A DNA stretch of 64,000 nucleotides, taken from Spartobacteria bacterium (lineage in GTDB: Bacteria > Verrucomicrobiota > Verrucomicrobiia > Chthoniobacterales > UBA10450). Both the position numbers and the translations under genes were made by a program. Positions 32,059 to 40,097 of this stretch are shown here, piece by piece. Location: assembly GCA_003134785.1 (NCBI GenBank), contig PLCN01000022.1, forward strand, positions 124,001 to 188,000. Reading direction: 5' to 3'. The first letter of the stretch is position 1; every line of letters starts with the position of its first letter. Below the pieces are notes generated by a model that had not been told where the DNA came from, ran no database searches, and saw nothing but the letters and a program-made list of their open reading frames with translations.

Positions 32059-33486
32059 TTACAGCTTGCAGGATAAGGGCGTGGCGACGTGCTCGAGGGA
32101 TTTTCGTTCGGCGTCGACGCCGATCCAGGCTTCGACGACGGCGCCGAGAATCATGAGGGCGGCGCCGACGAGGTAGCCGATCAGCAACGCTGTTTTCGAT
32201 CCGGTGCCGATAATCCAGCCGAACAGGACGGGCGCGCCCACGCCGCCGGCGAGGGTTCCGAAAGCGTAGAAGATCGCGATAGCGAGGGCGCGAATCTCAA
32301 GCGGGAAGATTTCGCTTACGGTCAAATAGGCCGAGCTGGCCGCGGCGGAGGCGACGAAAAAGATGATCATCCACGCGATCGTCTGGGTTTGCGCGGTGAG
32401 CAGGCCGGCGTGGAAGAGCCAGCCGGTGATGGCGAGGAGAATGCCGGAGAGCGCGTAGGTTGCGGTGATCATTTTCCGGCGGCCGATGGTATCGAAGAGA
32501 TGGCCGATGACGACCGGGCCGAGCACGTTGCCGAGCGCGAACGGGAGCAGATAGACGCCGACATTTTGCGCGGGGACATCGTAGAACCGCATCAGGACCA
32601 GACCGTAGGTAAAGAAAATGGCGTTGTAGAAAAATGCCTGCGTCAGCATGAGGACGAAGCCGAGAATCGAACGCCGGCGATGTTCGTGAACGATGGTGTC
32701 CCAAATCTGCCGCCAGGGTGTGTGGGTGCGGGTACGCACTCGCGTTGGAGGCGCATCATGCGGAAGCAGCGCATGCGCGGGCATTGTCCGTTCCACGTCG
32801 TCGAGGATCCGCTCCGCTTCCGCCGCGCGACCATGGATGAGAAGCCAGCGGGGACTTTCCGGAATCCAGCGGCGAAAGAAAATGACGACGAGACCGAGAG
32901 CCGCGCCGATGCCAAAGGCGAGACGCCAGCCGAGCCAGAGCGGGAGATAACGCGTATCGAGAAGAACTAGCGTCGCCCCCGATCCCATCGCGGCGCCGAT
33001 CCAATAGGAACCGTTGATCATCAAATCGACCCGGCCTCGAACCCGCGCCGGGATCAGCTCGTCGATCGCCGAATTGATCGCCGCGTATTCCCCGCCGATG
33101 CCGGCTCCCGTCAGTGCGCGAAAAAATGCGTAGCTCGCAAAGCTCCACGAAAATGCGGTAAGTGCCGTCGCCAGTAGATAGACGGCGACCGTGATGAAGA
33201 ACAATTTCTTGCGCCCGAGCCGGTCGGTTCCGTATCCGAAGAGCAGCGCGCCGATCACCGCGCCGGCCAGATAAAATGTAGCGCTCGCACCGACCTGCGC
33301 ATCGCTCAAGCCGAGCGTCTCGCGATGAGTGAGAATGCCGGCAAGCGAACCGGCCAGGGTCACTTCAAGGCCATCGAGAATCCAGGTCGCTCCGAGCGAG
33401 ATGACGATCAGCCAGTGCCAGCGGCTCCAGGGCAATCGATCCAGCCGCGCGGGAACGTGCGATTCGATCCATTGGCCGGTTGGCAT
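32059..33486 (-). CDS. MFS transporter, sugar/metabolite:H+ symporter type
   Basis: A 475-aa, twelve-helix permease of the sugar-porter or aromatic-acid type. It has LFGYGTDRLGRKKLFF (loop 2-3 motif), RALTGAGIGGEYAAINSAID, RWIPESPRWLL after helix 6, and GHLFDTIGRRKMI in loop 8-9. The substrate is uncertain. A diverged copy of its last ~35 codons survives at 28812-28930, on the far side of the 1000-aa surface-protein gene. Confidence 0.92.
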   Translation of the reverse strand: MPTGQWIESHVPARLDRLPWSRWHWLIVISLGATWILDGLEVTLAGSLAGILTHRETLGLSDAQVGASATFYLAGAVIGALLFGYGTDRLGRKKLFFITVAVYLLATALTAFSWSFASYAFFRALTGAGIGGEYAAINSAIDELIPARVRGRVDLMINGSYWIGAAMGSGATLVLLDTRYLPLWLGWRLAFGIGAALGLVVIFFRRWIPESPRWLLIHGRAAEAERILDDVERTMPAHALLPHDAPPTRVRTRTHTPWRQIWDTIVHEHRRRSILGFVLMLTQAFFYNAIFFTYGLVLMRFYDVPAQNVGVYLLPFALGNVLGPVVIGHLFDTIGRRKMITATYALSGILLAITGWLFHAGLLTAQTQTIAWMIIFFVASAAASSAYLTVSEIFPLEIRALAIAIFYAFGTLAGGVGAPVLFGWIIGTGSKTALLIGYLVGAALMILGAVVEAWIGVDAERKSLEHVATPLSCKL

Positions 33487-33503
33487 TGGCGTCAGCTCGT
33501 TTC

Positions 33504-35624
33504 TTACTTAGGCGCCTGCGGGCCGGCGCCTAATCCCGGATCAAGCTGTCGGGCCTTTTCCAAATGGACGGCGGCTTCCTCTTCCCGGTTCATGCGTTGC
33601 AGCGCCTTGCCCAGATTGTTGTGAGCGGCCGCGTAGTTTGGATTGATTTCCAAAGCTCGGTAGTAGTGAGACAGAGCTTCTTCCAGCTTTCCGAGCTGAA
33701 CCAGAACATTACCCAGGTTATTGTGCGCCGCTGCGTGGTTCGGATTGAGTTCCAACACTTGGTTGAACTGATCGACGGCTTCTTCAATGCGGCCGGCGTA
33801 GAGAAAGGCGTTACCTAAGTTGTAATGCGCCTCAGCCGACTTCGGATTGAGTTCTACTACTCGATGGAACCTTTCGACGGCCTCATCCAACCGGCCTATC
33901 TCAGCTAGCGCTTTACCCAGATTAGTGAGGATGGTGGCATCATCGGGATCCAGTTCCGCCGCTGTCCGATAATGCGCAATGCTATCGTCGAACCGGCCCG
34001 TGCGAAAAAGCACGGCCGCTAGCTGGTTGTGCACTGCGGCATTTGCAGGTTCCAGCTCGAGAGCTTTCTTCAAATGAGCGATCGCCTCTTCGCGCCGGCC
34101 GGCGGACAGGAGAATCGTGGCCAGGTTTGAATAGGCCGCGGCCAGGCGCGGTTCGATTTCCAACGCTTTCTTATAGGCACTCGTCGCTTCGTCGGTTCGT
34201 CCCGTGCGCAAGAGCGCGTTGCCCAGATTGTAATATGCTTCGGCAAATTGAGGATTGAGCTCCAAGGCTTTCTGGTAATCGGCAATGCCTTCATCCACCC
34301 GGCCGGTTTGGACCAGACGCATGCCCAAATTGTTGTAAGCCATCCAGCTCTCCGGATTTTCTGAAATCGTGGCCTGCCAAAGGGTGTCGAGATCGGTGTA
34401 GACGGCACATTGCTGCCAGGTTTTCGCGCCGAGCGAGAGCAGAAGTGCGCCGCAAAATATTTGGGCGAATAAGCGCGCGTGTTTCGAGAGCGCATGAAGT
34501 CCAGTCGTTAGGCCAGCAGCGATCAAACCAATGGGTCCTATGCTGGCAAGGTATTGGTAGTGATCCGCCACAAACGAATAACGGAACGTGTAGAGCATGA
34601 TGAATCCGAGCATCGGACTCAGCGTTGCGACGAAAAAAATCGCGGCTACCTCCGGGCCTCGACCTAACTTCCGCCGCGCGAAATAAATGATCGCGCCTAG
34701 GAGAGCTAGCGCAGCCGGCCAATAAAAATCTGCCAGATTACCTACCGGCACGGTCCAACGTGGATAGTCGAAGGCGAGGTGAGCCGGCCACAAAAGTTTG
34801 CCGGCATAAAACCAAAGGGCGCGGCTCGCCACCAAAATCCGCTCTGACAGGTCGAGCGCAAAAAGTTGCCCCTGGGTTCCTTGATGGTAGCGCTCCCACC
34901 ATATCGTGACCAAGCCCATGCCAAGACCTAGCGCCACAAACGGCACGATCTGCGCGAGGCGACGCCAACCGATCCGCTTCTCCTTCAACCACAAAATCAA
35001 AAGTAACGCAGCGGGTAGGGTGCAAGCCGTTGTCTTGCTGAAAAGCGCGAGAGTGTAGAAGACCAATGCCAGCGCGTAAGCTCTCCATTTTCGTGACGAG
35101 TCTGCTTCCACGAAGTTGGTCCAGCAGAGCAGCGCGAGGAGAAAGAAGAAGGCCATCAACACGTTCTTGCGTTCGGTAATCCATGCGACCGATTCCACCT
35201 GGACCGGATGCACGGCGAAGATCGCCGCCGCCAGCCAGGCGCCGGGCACGCGCAGAACACGGAGCAAGCGCCAGAGAAGCAGTGCATTTGCTGCGTGCAG
35301 TAGGATGTTGACCCAGTGATAACCTGCGGGGTTCAGGCCCCAGAGCGCGTGCTCGAAACGAAAAGTGGTGTAGACGAGCGGGAAGTATTGCGAAGGCGAA
35401 TCGAGAGAGAACCAAATGCGCCTCAATCCGTCCGGCGCGGTGAGCAGCTTGTTTCCAGTGACATAGATGTCGTCATCCCAGATGTAGCCGGCCTGCCACG
35501 TTTTTTGGTAGACGAGAATGGTCGCGGCGATCAGGAGCACTCCCCAAAGCCATTCGCGCCAGCGATTGCCGGGAGCGACAACCAATTCCTTTGCGTTGCG
35601 CGCCTTCTTGTTAGGCCGGCTCAT
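33504..35624 (-). CDS. TMTC-like GT-C membrane protein with C-terminal TPR repeats
   Basis: A 706-aa protein from ATG 35624. About ten membrane helices occupy residues ~25-390. The first periplasmic loop has GYIWDDDIYVTGN, the acidic GT-C catalytic pattern, and LHAANALLLWRLLR and AVHPVQVESVAWITERKN match the TMTC/DUF1736 family. Nine or so canonical TPRs follow (~410-690; AEAYYNLGNALLRTGRTDEA type). Such proteins O-mannosylate or glycosylate exported proteins in eukaryotes; the bacterial role is inferred. Overlaps the upstream gene end by 14 bp. Confidence 0.88.
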   Translation of the reverse strand: MSRPNKKARNAKELVVAPGNRWREWLWGVLLIAATILVYQKTWQAGYIWDDDIYVTGNKLLTAPDGLRRIWFSLDSPSQYFPLVYTTFRFEHALWGLNPAGYHWVNILLHAANALLLWRLLRVLRVPGAWLAAAIFAVHPVQVESVAWITERKNVLMAFFFLLALLCWTNFVEADSSRKWRAYALALVFYTLALFSKTTACTLPAALLLILWLKEKRIGWRRLAQIVPFVALGLGMGLVTIWWERYHQGTQGQLFALDLSERILVASRALWFYAGKLLWPAHLAFDYPRWTVPVGNLADFYWPAALALLGAIIYFARRKLGRGPEVAAIFFVATLSPMLGFIMLYTFRYSFVADHYQYLASIGPIGLIAAGLTTGLHALSKHARLFAQIFCGALLLSLGAKTWQQCAVYTDLDTLWQATISENPESWMAYNNLGMRLVQTGRVDEGIADYQKALELNPQFAEAYYNLGNALLRTGRTDEATSAYKKALEIEPRLAAAYSNLATILLSAGRREEAIAHLKKALELEPANAAVHNQLAAVLFRTGRFDDSIAHYRTAAELDPDDATILTNLGKALAEIGRLDEAVERFHRVVELNPKSAEAHYNLGNAFLYAGRIEEAVDQFNQVLELNPNHAAAHNNLGNVLVQLGKLEEALSHYYRALEINPNYAAAHNNLGKALQRMNREEEAAVHLEKARQLDPGLGAGPQAPK

Positions 35625-36927
35625 ACACCGCGCTCGGTGCGAGAATCGCGTCACGCATTCCATGGAGGAGTTTTTTGTCCGCTGGAACGATTGTGGCCAG
35701 CGCCCCGCGCAAGGTGACCTTCACGTTCTCCACGAAAAAATAGGGGCAGAGCCGGACGCGGCCGTGCATGGTCTTGATCCCTTCGGTCGCGTTGTCCCAG
35801 TAGCGATGATCGATCAGACGCGCTTTGTGAAAGCGTTGCATGATTCGAGGCAACGTCGCGAAAGTCGCGAGCGCTTGTTCGATCTCGCGCTCCCATTCCG
35901 CCTGCGGAACATCAGAACCGACGACGACTCCGCGGCTCCCCCACCCCAGCGGCGAAAATCCGCTTACCTTGATCAGGAGATCGCGCTCCTTTTGGCTGAG
36001 CTTTCCGGCTTCGCGCCAATCGCTGATCTCGAGACGCGGAATCACGGCGTGCTGTGGCAACGGCGTCGGATCGAGCGGCCAGGTGTAGGGAATCGCCTCC
36101 TGCAATTTCAAAAAATATTTCTCTCCGAGTTCGCGCCGCCAGAATTCGCGGAGCGGCCGCATCCAAAAAAGCGCGAACCACATTTTCTCCTCGAGATACG
36201 GCTTGAACGGCGGCGTGATCCGGACCGCGCCATCCTTCGCTGCGTTCATTAGTCCGGAGACACGCGGGAGATTTGGAAGATCGAACATTTCAAAAAAGCG
36301 GTAAACATTCCGGCCCGCGGTTGGTTCGTACGTTTCGGCGTCGACCACGCGCCACTCGAATTCGGGATGTTTCTGGTTGAGCTGGGCCGCCACCCAATTC
36401 ATTTCCGGACGGTAGGTGGACGATTCCTCCGAGATCACGATGTCGCCGCCCTCGGGCAACATGCTGCGAAAGCCATCGAGCATCCCTTCGGCACCGCCGA
36501 GCACTTCGTGGCCAACCGCGGCGTAGGTTTGATTGAGCCATGCAGTCAAACCGATTCCTCCCGGAACGGAATCGATCTCGGCGATGGTGTAACCCGTCTC
36601 GGTTAGAATCAGATCAGGCCGAATGACCAGCGGCAAATCGTCGCGGAATTGTTTCTGGCGTGAGAACTCAATCAGCTCGGCGGGCTTCCCGGCGTCCAGA
36701 TACGCGGCGATCCACGCCGGTTGTTTGCCTTTGACGCTGCGCTGGTAAAGCTCGTTGCACGCGCGCTGGAAAACGAAGAGCCGATGACCAAGCTGCTCGA
36801 TTTCTTTCGCGAACGCGGCATCAATCGGAAAAGGATCGGGCGAAAGGTGAAAATCCTTTTCCGCAAACAGGCCCTCCTTCGGGAAGGCGGCCCGGATCGA
36901 GGCGAATTGGTCGGTGTTGGCGTGCAT
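35611..36927 (-). CDS. Hypothetical ATP-grasp-like protein
   Basis: A 438-aa soluble protein. VIRPDLILTETGYTIAEIDS, then VPGGIGLTAWLNQTY, resembles the substrate-binding half of circularly permuted ATP-grasp or glutathionylspermidine-synthase-like enzymes, and SGFSPLGWGSRGVVVG could be an ATP-binding glycine-rich loop. Assignment to that superfamily is tentative. Overlap with the downstream TMTC-like gene suggests an operon. The inverted heptamer arrays lie immediately upstream (36960-37113). Confidence 0.55.
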   Translation of the reverse strand: MHANTDQFASIRAAFPKEGLFAEKDFHLSPDPFPIDAAFAKEIEQLGHRLFVFQRACNELYQRSVKGKQPAWIAAYLDAGKPAELIEFSRQKQFRDDLPLVIRPDLILTETGYTIAEIDSVPGGIGLTAWLNQTYAAVGHEVLGGAEGMLDGFRSMLPEGGDIVISEESSTYRPEMNWVAAQLNQKHPEFEWRVVDAETYEPTAGRNVYRFFEMFDLPNLPRVSGLMNAAKDGAVRITPPFKPYLEEKMWFALFWMRPLREFWRRELGEKYFLKLQEAIPYTWPLDPTPLPQHAVIPRLEISDWREAGKLSQKERDLLIKVSGFSPLGWGSRGVVVGSDVPQAEWEREIEQALATFATLPRIMQRFHKARLIDHRYWDNATEGIKTMHGRVRLCPYFFVENVKVTLRGALATIVPADKKLLHGMRDAILAPSAVYEPA

Positions 36928-36959
36928 TGACAGGTGTTGGGAAGAGGCGCTGCGCGCCT

Positions 36960-37113
36960 AACGTCCAACGTCCAACGTCCAACGTCCAACGTCCAACGTT
37001 CAACTCAGAGGCCATCGATGCAGGCGTCGCCTGGGATAAATGCTCAGCGATGTGTTGTCCTCTCTTCAATTGGACGTTGGACGTTGAGCGTTGGACGTTG
37101 GACGTTGGACGTT
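36960..37113. repeat. Two inverted arrays of a 7-bp tandem repeat
   Basis: Six units of aacgtcc (36960-37001, last unit aacgttc), a ~70-bp spacer, then six units of ggacgtt (37072-37113, third unit gagcgtt), the reverse complement. The arms could fold into a ~42-bp hairpin between ruvA and the ATP-grasp-like gene. Confidence 0.92.
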
Positions 37114-37132
37114 CCGCCGCAGGCGGCGGCTC

Positions 37133-37747
37133 TCATCTCCCCGCCGCCATTCTCTTCAGCGCCAGCTTCACCAGCTCTTCCGCGGTCTTGATGTCGCCCT
37201 CTTTCTCCTGCAATTCACGCACGGTTTTATGCGCATCGATCTGTTTGTATCCCAGCGCGATCAGCGCCAGCACCGCTTCATTCGCCTGGCTTTGCTCCGC
37301 GGTAGGCGCGTGCGCCGCGCTGGCCGCTTCCCACGCCGCGACCACGCCGAGCTTGTCTTTCAACTCCAGGACAATTCGCTCCGCCGTCTTTTTCCCGAGG
37401 CCGCTGATTTTTGAAAGCGATGTGATATCGGCGTTCACGACCGCGTTTTTGAAATTGCTCACGGTCATCCCGCTCAAAACCGCCAGCGCGAGTTTCGGAC
37501 CGATCCCGCTGACGTGATTGACGAGAAGGCGAAAAAGATCGCGCTCAGCTCCGGTCATGAAGCCGTAAAGAATGTGTGCGTCTTCGCGGACGTGCAGGTG
37601 GGTGAGGATCTGCACCTGTTGGCCGGCGGCGGGCAGCTTGTCGTAACTCGAAAGCGGGATGAATACTTCGTAACCGACACCGCCCACATTCACGATCGCT
37701 TGCGTGGGCAGGGCGGAGGCGAGGGTGCCGTCGAGAAAAGTGATCAT
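37133..37747 (-). CDS. ruvA: Holliday junction branch migration protein RuvA
   Basis: A 204-aa protein from MITFLDGTLA. OB-fold domain ~1-63 (VGYEVFIPLSSYDKLPAAGQ), HhH motifs VSGIGPKLALAVLSG (~76-90) and ISGLGKKTAERIVLEL (~110-125), and the C-terminal RuvB-contacting helix bundle (ALIALGYKQIDA). It forms tetramers on Holliday junctions. Full length. ruvB and ruvC are not in the window. The start at 37756 would add three residues. Confidence 0.96.
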   Translation of the reverse strand: MITFLDGTLASALPTQAIVNVGGVGYEVFIPLSSYDKLPAAGQQVQILTHLHVREDAHILYGFMTGAERDLFRLLVNHVSGIGPKLALAVLSGMTVSNFKNAVVNADITSLSKISGLGKKTAERIVLELKDKLGVVAAWEAASAAHAPTAEQSQANEAVLALIALGYKQIDAHKTVRELQEKEGDIKTAEELVKLALKRMAAGR

Positions 37748-37799
37748 CCGTCGCAATCCCTACCAGACCGACTCTAAACTGCAACCGTCGCAGCGCGCC

Positions 37800-39302
37800 T
37801 CACTGGGACTGTTTCAGAATCAGGGTCAGATCGGTCGGCCGGCCTTTCACGATGGTGAAGCCGCGCGCCCGGTATGTTTTCCAAGTCGGATCAATCTTGG
37901 CGGAGAACGCCTCGGCGAATGGAGTGGGCACGATGATGAACCGAGGGCCAGGGAAATGCATAAATTTTTCCACCATGTCCGGATTGACTCCGCGAAAAAA
38001 CCCGTGAACGCGGCTGCGGAAATACCAGACGACGCTCGGTTCCGCGTAATCGACGTTTGCAAAATCCATTTCCGGGAGAAGATCGTTACGAGACATTTTA
38101 TAGAGTTGGACGGTCGGAAACGTGCGCGCCAGCACCGGGAAAAGGAAAAGCGTGACACCCACGGAAAGGATTGCAGCGGCCGTCGCCGTGCAGGGGGCGA
38201 AACGAGGGGAACCGCGCAGACTGAAAAGATGCCGTGCCAGCAGGAGCGAGAGCAGCGGAAAGGCCGGCAGGGTGTAATGCGGAAGTTTCGTTTTCACCAG
38301 GGTCATTATGACGAAAACTATAAGCGTCCCAGAGATCAGATAGGTGTCGATTGCGTCGCGTTGACGCCAGAGATGTTTGGTCAATCCCGGCAACTTGATC
38401 GACCACGGGAAAAAACTGAGAAAGACCATGACGAAATAAAACGGCAAGGTCGCGAGATAAGTGTTCATCGAGTTGGCGCCGTGGCCTTCCATGACATTGA
38501 AGCTGCGGTCTACCACGTGGCGTCCAATGCCGACGCGAAAAAATTCGCCATTCGTACGGATGAGCGCGGGGATACCCCAGGTGCAGACGATCGCGAATGT
38601 GCCCAGCATTCCAGTGACAAACCAAAACCGGCGAGTGAGCGGCAGATCGGGCACAAAGAATTTTGTGCTCACCACTGTCAGGAGCGGGATCCACCCGAGC
38701 GGGCCTTTGGCCAGGAATGCAAACCCGAGCGCGATGTAGAACGCGAGCCGCCAATATTTCCGATGCCGCTCGTTCGTCGGCCCCGAGGGCGCGCTTAACG
38801 AGTCGGAGATCAATTCAAATCCCGCCCAATGCGCGCCGGTGACGAAGAAAACCAGCCACATATCGGCCACCGCTGCCTTGGCGTGAACGAATGTTTGCAG
38901 ACATAGGGTGAAGATGATCGCCGCCCACCAGCCGACGCGTTCGCCCCCGAGCCGGCGACCCCACGCGAAAAGCAGCAGTGCGGTCAAAGCCGCCGCGACG
39001 CCCGAGGGGAAGCGCGCTCCCAATTCATTTTCCCCGAAAACGCTGTAGCTCGCTATCTGCGCCCAATAAATAAACGGCGGTTTGTCGAAGCGGAATTTAT
39101 CGTTGAAGTAGGGAATGACGTAATCGCCGCGCTCCCGCATCTCGCGCGCGGCCTCGGCAAAGCGCGGTTCATCGCGGTCCACCAGCGGCAAACTCCAGGT
39201 GCCGGAGACGTGCACGAGCAGGCTGCCGAAAAAGACCAAGGCGAAATTGCGGATTGCGAGTGACAGAGCGGAGATTGAAAGATAGGGACGGGTGAAACAC
39301 AA
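37800..39302 (-). CDS. ArnT-like lipid-linked glycosyltransferase (GT83)
   Basis: A ~500-aa GT-C membrane enzyme with LPLVDRDEPRFAEAAREM in the first periplasmic loop (the acidic catalytic pair), FDKPPFIYWAQ (~73-83), and about eleven membrane helices. The C-terminal soluble end is short. Members move sugars from polyprenyl carriers onto lipid A or proteins. The TTG at 39302 is the farthest start; the true one may be further in. Divergent from and overlapping the PAP2 gene at 39292. Confidence 0.88.
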   Translation of the reverse strand: MCFTRPYLSISALSLAIRNFALVFFGSLLVHVSGTWSLPLVDRDEPRFAEAAREMRERGDYVIPYFNDKFRFDKPPFIYWAQIASYSVFGENELGARFPSGVAAALTALLLFAWGRRLGGERVGWWAAIIFTLCLQTFVHAKAAVADMWLVFFVTGAHWAGFELISDSLSAPSGPTNERHRKYWRLAFYIALGFAFLAKGPLGWIPLLTVVSTKFFVPDLPLTRRFWFVTGMLGTFAIVCTWGIPALIRTNGEFFRVGIGRHVVDRSFNVMEGHGANSMNTYLATLPFYFVMVFLSFFPWSIKLPGLTKHLWRQRDAIDTYLISGTLIVFVIMTLVKTKLPHYTLPAFPLLSLLLARHLFSLRGSPRFAPCTATAAAILSVGVTLFLFPVLARTFPTVQLYKMSRNDLLPEMDFANVDYAEPSVVWYFRSRVHGFFRGVNPDMVEKFMHFPGPRFIIVPTPFAEAFSAKIDPTWKTYRARGFTIVKGRPTDLTLILKQSQ

Positions 39303-39921
39303 ACGGGAAATTCAAACGATCGGCACCTCTCGTTGGTGGTACGTGGTCTTCTTCGGCGCCGCTCTCCTGCTCCTGGCGAGCTTTTATTTCGATGGCGCCA
39401 CGCAGGTTTGGATCGCACAACATCAAAATACAGGCGTGCGAAACTTCATGCGCGGAGTGAGCCGCCTCGGCGACTGGCCCGCGCACGTTGCGCTGGGACT
39501 CGCGGCGCTGGTGCTCGCGTATTGGCGCCGGAGCAAAAAGTGGATGCGCATCTTTGCCGCGATGATCCTGGCTTGCGCTCTCGCCGGCGCCGCCGCGCGC
39601 GTGATCAAGATATCCACGGGTCGCGCGCGGCCGAGCGTCCAAACGGAAGCCGAGTGGACTGGCCCGCGCTTCAGCCCGCGCTACAACGCTTTTCCGTCAG
39701 GTCACACCGCGGCTTCGACTGCGTTTTTCGCGACGCTCGTTTTGGCCAGCTGGCGGATCGGTCTCGGGTTTCTCGTGATCCCGCTGCTGATCGCCTTTTC
39801 GCGAATGTATATCGCGGCGCATTATCTCTCCGATGTCGTCTGCGCTTCGTTGATCGGACTGCTGGCCGCATACTTGATCGCGTGTTGGATGCTCCGAAAT
39901 CCGCAATCCGAGATAAATTAG
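39292..39921 (+). CDS. PAP2-family phosphatase
   Basis: A 209-aa membrane protein with the full PAP2 signature: KISTGRARP (Kx6RP, ~106-114), FPSGH (~134-138) and SRMYIAAHYLSDV (SRx5Hx3D, ~170-182), between five to six helices. It probably dephosphorylates undecaprenyl diphosphate or other lipid phosphates, which fits its pairing with a lipid-linked glycosyltransferase. GTG start; overlaps the divergent ArnT-like gene by 11 bp. Confidence 0.92.
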   Translation: MKHKREIQTIGTSRWWYVVFFGAALLLLASFYFDGATQVWIAQHQNTGVRNFMRGVSRLGDWPAHVALGLAALVLAYWRRSKKWMRIFAAMILACALAGAAARVIKISTGRARPSVQTEAEWTGPRFSPRYNAFPSGHTAASTAFFATLVLASWRIGLGFLVIPLLIAFSRMYIAAHYLSDVVCASLIGLLAAYLIACWMLRNPQSEIN

Positions 39922-39939
39922 ACGGGCGGATTCGAAGCT

Positions 39940-40080
39940 CTGGGAGCGCAGGCTGCTAGCCTGCAGTTGCAGGCAGCCTGCCGGCAACATCTGATAACGC
40001 GGTTACGCTCAGCGCCGATCACTCCAAACACGTCTCGGCAAGCTGCCGAGACGGACAGGCTGGCAGCCTGTGCTCCCCAG
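39940..40080. repeat. Palindromic intergenic repeat, family C (copy 2)
   Basis: Outer arms ctgggagcgcaggctgct... and ...tggcagcctgtgctccccag, with inner inverted segments ctcggcaagctgccgag. Lies between convergent PAP2 and RND genes. Confidence 0.9.
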
Positions 40081-40097
40081 AAAAATTGTGACGCGCA

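Noticed and set aside
32089-32970. 293-residue plus-strand frame opposite the MFS transporter
   Set aside because: Charged low-complexity translation typical of the complement of membrane-helix codons.
36960-37113. CRISPR array
   Set aside because: The 7-bp units are contiguous without spacers and no cas genes are present.
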